Assembly: GCA_910588495.1 (NCBI GenBank) | Contig: CAJUPU010000012.1 | Coordinates: 28,020 to 73,419, forward strand | Reading direction: 5' to 3' | Length of the DNA: 45,400 nt | DNA from: an uncultured Oscillospiraceae bacterium | GTDB taxonomy: Bacteria > Bacillota > Clostridia > Oscillospirales > Oscillospiraceae | Shown: piece after piece, positions 39,840-45,400 of the stretch | Numbering within the stretch: the first letter of the stretch is position 1 | Layout: the number at the start of each line of letters is the position of its first letter | Program-made: the position numbers and the translations under genes | Notes under the pieces: model-generated | Told to the model about the DNA's origin: nothing | The model's database searches: none | The model's input: the letters and a program-made list of their open reading frames with translations, nothing else

Positions 39840-41275
39840 ATTTCAAACTGGTGCTGCGGATCACCGGCTTCACGCTGCTGATCGAGGCGGCTTCCATGCT
39901 GCTGCCCATGGGGGTGGCCCTGCTCTACCACGAGAGCCCCGTCCCCTTCCTGTGCGCCATCCTGCTGACGCTGGCGGCGGCGGCCGTGCCGGTGTTCCTC
40001 TTCAAGCCCAAGCCGGACTTCTTCGCCCGGGAGGGATTTTTCACCGTGGGCCTCATCTGGGTGCTGTTCGGGGTGTTCGGGGCGCTGCCCTTCTGGTTCT
40101 CCGGCCGGTTCGGCCCCTTCATCGACTGCTTTTTCGAGACCATCTCCGGCTTCACCACCACCGGGGCCACCATCCTCACCGCCATCGAGGGGCTGCCCAT
40201 GGGGCTGCTGTTCTGGCGGTCCTTCACCCACTGGCTGGGGGGGATGGGGGTGCTGATCCTCACCGCCGCCCTGCTGCCCTTTCTGGGGATCAGCTCCAAC
40301 TTCCTGATCCGGGCGGAGAGCCCCGGCCCCGTCAAGAGCAAGCTGGTGCCCCGGGCCTCCCAGTCCTCCAAGATCCTGTACACCATCTACCTGGCGCTGA
40401 CGGTGCTGGAGGTGGCGCTGCTGCGCCTGGCGGGGATGAACTGGTACGACGCCGTCACCCACGCCATGTCCACGGCGGGCACCGGCGGCTTCTCCGGCAG
40501 GAACGCCTCGGTGGGGGCCTTCGGGAACCCGGCGGCCGAGATCATCATCACGGTGTTCATGCTGCTGTTCTCCGTCAACTTCTCCGTCTATTTCCTGCTG
40601 CTCACCGGTAAGGTCCGCCAGGCGCTCAAGAGCGACGAGCTGCGGTTCTTCCTCATCATGGTGGCGGTGTCCACCGCCGCCATCGCCTGGAACATCCGGG
40701 ACGTGTACGACACGGTGGGGGACTGCGTGCGCTACGCCGCCTTCCAGGTGTCGTCCATCGTGTCCACCACGGGGTTCTCCTCCGACAACTACGACCTGTG
40801 GCCGGAGTTCTCCAAAATGCTGCTGGTGGTGCTCACCTTCATCGGCGCCTGCGGCGGATCCACCGGCGGCGGCATCAAGTGCGGGCGGATCTTGATCCTG
40901 ATCCGCTCCGCCGCCCGGGAGGTGCGCTCCATCGTCCATCCCCGGGCGGTGTCGGTGGTCCGGCTGGACGGGGAGGCGGTGAGCGAGAGCGCCGTGCGCA
41001 CCGCCCAGTGCTATTTCATCGCCAACCTGTTCCTGGTGTTCGGCATGGCCATCGTGGTGGGGCTGGACAACTTCTCCTTCGGCACCACGCTGACAGCGGT
41101 GATCACCTGCATCAGCAACGTGGGCCCCGGCCTGGAGCTGGTGGGTCCGGCGGGGAATTTCTCCGCCTTCTCGGTGCTGAGCAAGCTGGTGCTGTCCTTC
41201 GCCATGATCCTGGGCCGGCTGGAGATGTTCCCCATCCTGGTGCTGTTCAGCCGCAGCGCCTGGAAGCGGTCCTGA
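39836..41275 (+). CDS. trkH: Trk potassium channel/transporter subunit TrkH
   Basis: The product is 479 residues with four membrane-pore-membrane repeats, the standard TrkH/KtrB build. The selectivity-filter segments are visible in order: GFTTTGATIL, MSTAGTGGFSG, VSTTGFSSDN and ISNVGPGLEL, each centred on a filter Gly; the last repeat usually has SNVGPGL in TrkH. It carries K+ (or Na+) uptake with TrkA as regulator. The start overlaps trkA by 4 bases. A strong terminator follows. Confidence 0.95.
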   Translation: MNFKLVLRITGFTLLIEAASMLLPMGVALLYHESPVPFLCAILLTLAAAAVPVFLFKPKPDFFAREGFFTVGLIWVLFGVFGALPFWFSGRFGPFIDCFFETISGFTTTGATILTAIEGLPMGLLFWRSFTHWLGGMGVLILTAALLPFLGISSNFLIRAESPGPVKSKLVPRASQSSKILYTIYLALTVLEVALLRLAGMNWYDAVTHAMSTAGTGGFSGRNASVGAFGNPAAEIIITVFMLLFSVNFSVYFLLLTGKVRQALKSDELRFFLIMVAVSTAAIAWNIRDVYDTVGDCVRYAAFQVSSIVSTTGFSSDNYDLWPEFSKMLLVVLTFIGACGGSTGGGIKCGRILILIRSAAREVRSIVHPRAVSVVRLDGEAVSESAVRTAQCYFIANLFLVFGMAIVVGLDNFSFGTTLTAVITCISNVGPGLELVGPAGNFSAFSVLSKLVLSFAMILGRLEMFPILVLFSRSAWKRS

Positions 41276-41284
41276 GCGCTGAGA

Positions 41285-41326
41285 CGCGGCCCCTCGCCAG
41301 GCGGACGAGGGGCCGCGAAAATTTTT
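41285..41326 (+). terminator. Terminator after trkAH
   Basis: A perfect 12-bp stem (CGCGGCCCCTCG / CGAGGGGCCGCG, 41285-41317) is followed by AAAATTTTT. Confidence 0.85.
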
Positions 41327-41347
41327 CGGGAATTTGAGAAAAAGGTG

Positions 41348-41376
41348 TTGACAAATCCGGCGGCATTTGGTATCAT
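41348..41376 (+). promoter_or_regulatory. tRNA-type promoter upstream of the split tRNA-Ala region
   Basis: TTGACA (41348-41353), a 17-base spacer and TATCAT (41371-41376). It lies 41 bases before the 5' tRNA fragment, but 146 bases before the complete tRNA. Confidence 0.85.
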
Positions 41377-41415
41377 CTATCTTGCGCTGAGGCAAGCGCG
41401 GCAAAACAACTGGAT

Positions 41416-41598
<183 letters not shown>

Positions 41599-41601
41599 AG
41601 A

Positions 41602-41643
41602 AACAACCAGCTACAAGGCCAAGCCTTGTAGCTGGTTGTTTTA
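41602..41643 (+). terminator. Terminator after tRNA-Ala
   Basis: A perfect 18-bp stem (41602-41619 with 41623-41640) and a 3-base loop, followed by T residues. It should isolate the ietA-like gene from tRNA transcription. Confidence 0.9.
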
Positions 41644-41652
41644 ATACCATAA

Positions 41653-41682
41653 TTGCGGATCGGACACCTTTATTTGTAAAAT
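41653..41682 (+). promoter_or_regulatory. Weak candidate promoter for the ietAS-like operon
   Basis: TTGCGG (41653-41658), an 18-base spacer and TAAAAT (41677-41682). If it is real, transcription starts inside the hairpin at 41678-41723. Confidence 0.35.
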
Positions 41683-41723
41683 GGAAAGTTTCTTTTGGCT
41701 TCCCGAAAGAAACTTTCCATTTT
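41678..41723 (+). promoter_or_regulatory. Perfect 18-bp hairpin in the leader of the ietA-like gene
   Basis: Arms AAAATGGAAAGTTTCTTT (41678-41695) and AAAGAAACTTTCCATTTT (41706-41723) enclose a 10-base loop. The flanking A and T runs make it terminator-shaped in both directions. It ends 27 bases before the AGGAGG of the next gene. Confidence 0.75.
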
Positions 41724-41764
41724 GCTATTTACGCATTAAACCAAATGTATAGGAGGTGAGCTTC

Positions 41765-42724
41765 TTGGCTACAGCGGATCAAGTCAAAGCCTTAGTTAAA
41801 GCGCATTTTGAACACGAGGATGAAAAATTTAAAACAACGGTGTTGCAAATCGCTGCGTATGAGGCAACCCATGGTCATGAAACATATGCCAGAGAATTAA
41901 AAAAGTATGCTGAGAAGATTGGCTCACCTAAGAGCAATGTCTTTCGGATTAATCAGCAAAACCCTATGTTATTAATGACGATTCCATCAGATAGGCTCTC
42001 CGATTTAATCGTTTCAGATGATATCCTGGAACGAATTGAGAGGATTCTGAATGAGTTTAGGAATCGGAATAAGCTGCAGAAATATGGACTGACAAACAGA
42101 CGAAAGATTCTTATTGAGGGAAAGCCTGGAACTGGAAAAACCTTTACTGCCTCAGTTATTGCTTCTGAACTAGATTTGCCACTCTATTCGGTTCAGATGG
42201 ACAAAGTAGTAACAAAATTTATGGGGGAAACCAGTGTCAAGCTCCGTCAAATATTTGATGCGGTGTCTATTTCTACTGGCGTCTATTTTTTCGATGAATT
42301 TGATGCGATTGGGGCAGATCGGGGCTTAGACAACGAGGTGGGAGAAGCTCGGCGTATCCTCAATTCTTTTCTACAGTTTATTGAACAGGATGAATCTGAA
42401 AGTATCATTGTTGCGGCCACCAATAATCAGCGACTGCTTGATCAAGCTCTATTCAGAAGATTTGATGATGTTTTGCACTATTCAATGCCATCCAGGGAAG
42501 ATATCCGCAGGTTGTTTGAATTGAGGATTGGTGTATTTGACAAAGACTTTGTAGCATCTGAACAGCTTATTGACAAAGCCACCCCATTAAGCCATGCTGA
42601 GATTATACGAGTATGCGATGACGCAATCAAGATTTCCATTCTTGAAAACTCTTCCGTCGATGAAAGCATTCTTTCCAAACTTATCTTCGATAGGATTGCG
42701 GCCTACTCTTCTAAGGAGGCATAA
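41765..42724 (+). CDS. ietA: IetA-like AAA+ ATPase
   Basis: A TTG start eight bases after AGGAGG gives 319 residues; the in-frame GTG at 41756 overlaps that ribosome site. It is a single AAA+ domain: Walker A GKPGTGKT (119-126), Walker B YFFDEFDAIG with Asp177-Glu178, sensor 1 ATNNQ and arginine finger in ALFRRFDD, then a helical lid. The N-terminal 90 residues are helical. The nearest architecture known to me is IetA, always beside a subtilisin-like protease and first described in a Ti-plasmid stability pair, later listed among anti-phage candidates. It probably regulates or delivers substrates to the protease encoded 3 bases downstream. Base composition differs from the host genes. Confidence 0.85.
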   Translation: MATADQVKALVKAHFEHEDEKFKTTVLQIAAYEATHGHETYARELKKYAEKIGSPKSNVFRINQQNPMLLMTIPSDRLSDLIVSDDILERIERILNEFRNRNKLQKYGLTNRRKILIEGKPGTGKTFTASVIASELDLPLYSVQMDKVVTKFMGETSVKLRQIFDAVSISTGVYFFDEFDAIGADRGLDNEVGEARRILNSFLQFIEQDESESIIVAATNNQRLLDQALFRRFDDVLHYSMPSREDIRRLFELRIGVFDKDFVASEQLIDKATPLSHAEIIRVCDDAIKISILENSSVDESILSKLIFDRIAAYSSKEA

Positions 42725-42727
42725 GCA

Positions 42728-45199
42728 ATGGCAAAGAATATTTTCTTGCAACATACTGCTACGCCCCTGCCATATGCATCCCAGAGTGGAGGTGGCGGTC
42801 TAAAGTATCCAGTTCGGGATGATCCTGATGCCCATGCAAAATTTATAAGCCGCAAGCTACAAGAAAGCAGAGCCCAGGACCTCACGCAGCGACAGGTTGC
42901 GGCGATTCGCTATAAAGAAGGCCTATATTTGGAGTTTTCTGGTGCTGCTCAGTGCGACTTAGCCATTAAGCAATTAGAAAATCTGCAAAAAGGTATCCGT
43001 CTTTTAAATGTAAAAAAAGAGGATAACAATATTGTTAGAGCAACCGTTTATATTCCAGCCGGACAGGAGACATATTTCCTTGAAAAAGTTCAGGCATATA
43101 GAATGCCAGTTGGAGACGAGGAAAACCCAAAAAATAACGATCTTGTAAGGAGCATTGAAAATGTTCGATTAGCCATGTTAGATTCTTTTTGGTTCGGCGA
43201 TACAGCAACCATGCCCGATGAAAACCCAGTATGGTGTGAAATTTGGCTGCGATTTGAGCGAAACGATAGCTCTGGTGCAGAACTTAATTTTACAGCTTGC
43301 TGTAATACATTAGAAATTGAATTAAACACACGGCGTATCCTATTTCCAGAAAGAATCGTCCGACTGGGAAAGGCTAATAAAGAGCAGCTCAAAAACTTGA
43401 TTTCAATGTGTGCTTATATTGCGGAGATTCGTCGGGCTCCAAATGCAACAAGTTTCTTTGATAAGCTTTTGGGAAAAGAGCAGGCCGAGTGGGTGGATGA
43501 ATTACTTGCTCGTACCACATTCCACAATATGAATGCAAGTGTCTGCCTTTTGGATACGGGCCTATCCGCCGAACATCCTCTCCTATCTCCGGCTACTCGT
43601 GAAGAGGATGTACAAACTGTTGAGAGTGCTTGGAGAATTGGAGACCACGACGGCCATGGAACTGAGATGGCTGGCGTGGCTCTGTTTAACGATTTGAAAG
43701 ATTGTCTCTCTGGCAGCAAGGAGTTACACGTCTGGCACAAACTCGAGTCAGTGAAGATACTACCACCGCCATCGTTCGATGAGAATCCACCTGAATTGTA
43801 CGGCGCTGTAACCGAGCGTGCTGTGGCATTAGCTGAGATTGCCAGTCCCTATGCGGAACGTGCCATATGTATGGCTGTGACTTCGTCTGAATATGGAACA
43901 AGGGATGGCAGTCCAACTTCATGGTCTGGAGCGGTCGATAGTATTACATCTGGAGCAGAGGGTAGCGGTCGCAAACGACTTTTCTTTATCAGCGCAGGTA
44001 ATGTTAATCCGACAGAATTGAGTGCGGCTGAATACCCAAGCGCAAATATTTTGCATTGCGTAGAGAATCCCGGACAAGCATGGAATGCCTTGACAGTTGG
44101 AGCGTATACGAAAGATATTACCATTGAAGATGGAGAGTTTTCAGGTTTTTCTCCAGTGGCTGATGTTGGAGATTTGTCTCCGTATAGTTCAACATCCGTC
44201 AATTGGGATGACAAGTGGCCTATTAAACCCGAGATATTGCTGGATGGTGGAAACATTGCCACCAATGGAACAGACTATACCAATTGTCCTGACCTATCGT
44301 TGCTAACCACTGATCGTTTACCACTTGTCAGACTGTTTTCAACAATTTGGGGGACAAGCTCAGCCACAGCGCAAGCTGCTTGGATGGCTGCCCAATTATT
44401 TACTGAATATCCAGACATTTGGCCTGAAACTGTGCGGGCATTACTTGTGCATTCCTCACGCTGGACAGACGAGATGTACCGGCGCTTTTGCACAAACAAA
44501 TTGAAATCCCAAGGAATACGGAACTTGCTAAGATCCTGCGGTTATGGTATTCCCCATTTAGAAAAAGCAATTCAATGCCTTAATAATTCTGTAAATATGA
44601 TTATTCAAGGTGAAATACAACCGTATGAAAAGAGCGAAGGCTCAGCTCATACGAGAGAAATGCATCTCCACACAATACCATGGCCAGCTGAAGTTCTTCA
44701 AAGCTTAGGCGAAACTGAAGTTGAGTTGAGAGTTACATTGTCGTACTTTGTTGAGCCGGGCCCTGGCGAAATAGGCTGGAAGAATCGATATCGGTATCCC
44801 TCATATGGCTTGCGTTTCGATCTCATAAATACTAATGAATCTATCGAGGGCTTCAAAAAACGCATCAATGTCAAAATGCGCGGTGATGACCCAAAGGATA
44901 AGGGTGAAGGGAGTAGCGGAGGCAACCGATGGTTCTTGGGGCCTGAGAATCGGGATGTGGGGTCTATACATTCAGATTTTATCAAGACCAGTGCGGTGAA
45001 TCTGTGCAATGCAAATGTGATAGCTGTACATCCGGTGATTGGATGGTGGCGAGAGCGCAGTTACCTTGGGAAATGTGATAGTACAGCAAGATATTCCCTA
45101 ATAGTCTCTTTGTCTACCCCCAAAGAAGATATTGACCTGTATACAGCAATTGTGGATAAAATACCCAACTATATTCAGACGGAAATACCAACTGCTTAA
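42728..45199 (+). CDS. ietS: IetS-like subtilisin-family (S8) serine protease
   Basis: The product is 823 residues without a signal peptide or pro-region, so it is likely cytoplasmic, unlike secreted subtilases. The N-terminal 260 residues match no domain I can name. The S8 catalytic domain has Asp276 (LLDTG), His310 (DGHGTEMAG), oxyanion Asn425 (SAGN) and Ser544 (GTSSATAQAAW); the canonical GTSMAxP is altered after the Ser. The C-terminal 250 residues contain beta-rich stretches without a clear family. It is coupled to the AAA+ gene (3-base gap). The pair fits the IetAS type, where both are needed for function; the trigger and targets are unknown. Confidence 0.88.
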   Translation: MAKNIFLQHTATPLPYASQSGGGGLKYPVRDDPDAHAKFISRKLQESRAQDLTQRQVAAIRYKEGLYLEFSGAAQCDLAIKQLENLQKGIRLLNVKKEDNNIVRATVYIPAGQETYFLEKVQAYRMPVGDEENPKNNDLVRSIENVRLAMLDSFWFGDTATMPDENPVWCEIWLRFERNDSSGAELNFTACCNTLEIELNTRRILFPERIVRLGKANKEQLKNLISMCAYIAEIRRAPNATSFFDKLLGKEQAEWVDELLARTTFHNMNASVCLLDTGLSAEHPLLSPATREEDVQTVESAWRIGDHDGHGTEMAGVALFNDLKDCLSGSKELHVWHKLESVKILPPPSFDENPPELYGAVTERAVALAEIASPYAERAICMAVTSSEYGTRDGSPTSWSGAVDSITSGAEGSGRKRLFFISAGNVNPTELSAAEYPSANILHCVENPGQAWNALTVGAYTKDITIEDGEFSGFSPVADVGDLSPYSSTSVNWDDKWPIKPEILLDGGNIATNGTDYTNCPDLSLLTTDRLPLVRLFSTIWGTSSATAQAAWMAAQLFTEYPDIWPETVRALLVHSSRWTDEMYRRFCTNKLKSQGIRNLLRSCGYGIPHLEKAIQCLNNSVNMIIQGEIQPYEKSEGSAHTREMHLHTIPWPAEVLQSLGETEVELRVTLSYFVEPGPGEIGWKNRYRYPSYGLRFDLINTNESIEGFKKRINVKMRGDDPKDKGEGSSGGNRWFLGPENRDVGSIHSDFIKTSAVNLCNANVIAVHPVIGWWRERSYLGKCDSTARYSLIVSLSTPKEDIDLYTAIVDKIPNYIQTEIPTA

Positions 45200-45400
45200 A
45201 GGAAATAGTGATAGGTTGAGTTGTTCAATGGAGCTCATTTGGTCAGCTTAGCAATATACTCGACAAAAATTTTGTACGTTATAAGATTTGCATTTTTTGT
45301 TAACCTCATTGCTTAATATGCGATGAGGTTAACATTTTAAGGGTTGAAATCTTGGGACGGATAATGTAAACTAGCATTGATAGATAATACTCGATTATCC
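45200..45400. other. AT-rich region after the ietS-like gene
   Basis: It contains a hairpin terminator (45299-45333) and a weak promoter-like pair TTGAAA (45344-45349), 17 bases, TAAACT (45367-45372) pointing out of the window. No gene is visible. Confidence 0.5.
45299..45339. terminator. Terminator after the ietAS-like operon
   Basis: Arms GTTAACCTCAT (45299-45309) and ATGAGGTTAAC (45323-45333) form 11 perfect pairs, with TTTTTT on the left and ATTTTAA on the right. It lies about 100 bases after the stop codon. Confidence 0.75.

Noticed and set aside
45344..45372. Start of a further island gene at the right edge
   Set aside because: Only a weak promoter-like pair is visible; no ribosome site or open frame follows before the window ends.

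Overview
The window is a chromosomal segment of a high-GC anaerobic Firmicute, most like the Oscillospiraceae (Flavonifractor/Lawsonibacter/Pseudoflavonifractor type). The evidence is GC-rich codons throughout, AGGAGG-type ribosome sites, a perfect CIRCE/HrcA element before htpG, a WalJ-RlmH pair, a lactate locus typical of anaerobes and a CUT1 sugar transporter without its own ATPase. This placement rests on gene content only.

Layout: (1) 1-7708, minus strand: a contractile-tail, PBSX/skin-like phage head module (terS, terL, decoration, capsid, portal, protease, connectors, sheath) with an unusual gene order and host-like base composition. It begins right beside rlmH and runs off the left edge. 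(2) 7779-10912, minus strand: murA, walJ and rlmH, with hairpin-rich repeats packed against stop codons. (3) 11179-14657, plus strand: HrcA-controlled htpG, a cyclophilin and an MgtC-family membrane protein. (4) 14676-20214: a lactate locus. Lactate permease is divergent from larA (nickel-pincer lactate racemase) and glcD/lctD, which are followed by a FadR-family regulator; a PdhR/LldR-like operator lies just downstream of the larA promoter. (5) 20281-25417: a PfkB sugar kinase divergent from a five-gene operon (metal-chelate ABC transporter, precorrin-2 dehydrogenase, uroporphyrinogen-III methyltransferase). (6) asnS, convergent with an ECF sigma factor and a membrane-anchored probable anti-sigma partner. 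(7) 28748-35058: an alpha-galactoside locus (binding protein, two permeases, GH36 alpha-galactosidase, convergent AraC regulator). (8) HAD phosphatase, RpiR regulator, PatB/MalY lyase, and the TrkA-TrkH potassium uptake pair.

(9) 41416-45400 differs from everything before it. A 5' fragment of tRNA-Ala is followed about 80 bases later by a complete tRNA-Ala(GGC), two perfect 18-bp hairpins, and then a clearly AT-richer two-gene operon: an AAA+ ATPase and a subtilisin-like S8 protease. The pair matches the architecture of IetAS, a known plasmid-stability and candidate anti-phage module. It is the best candidate for a horizontally acquired defence system here. It is not a new class, but its tRNA-associated setting and hairpin leader are notable.

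Other signals worth following are a family of hairpin repeats that abut stop codons of minus-strand genes, a short GAAGCTRYAC motif directly after stop codons (apparently read through in the PatB gene), the rearranged phage head cluster, and an attenuator-like leader before the RpiR gene.
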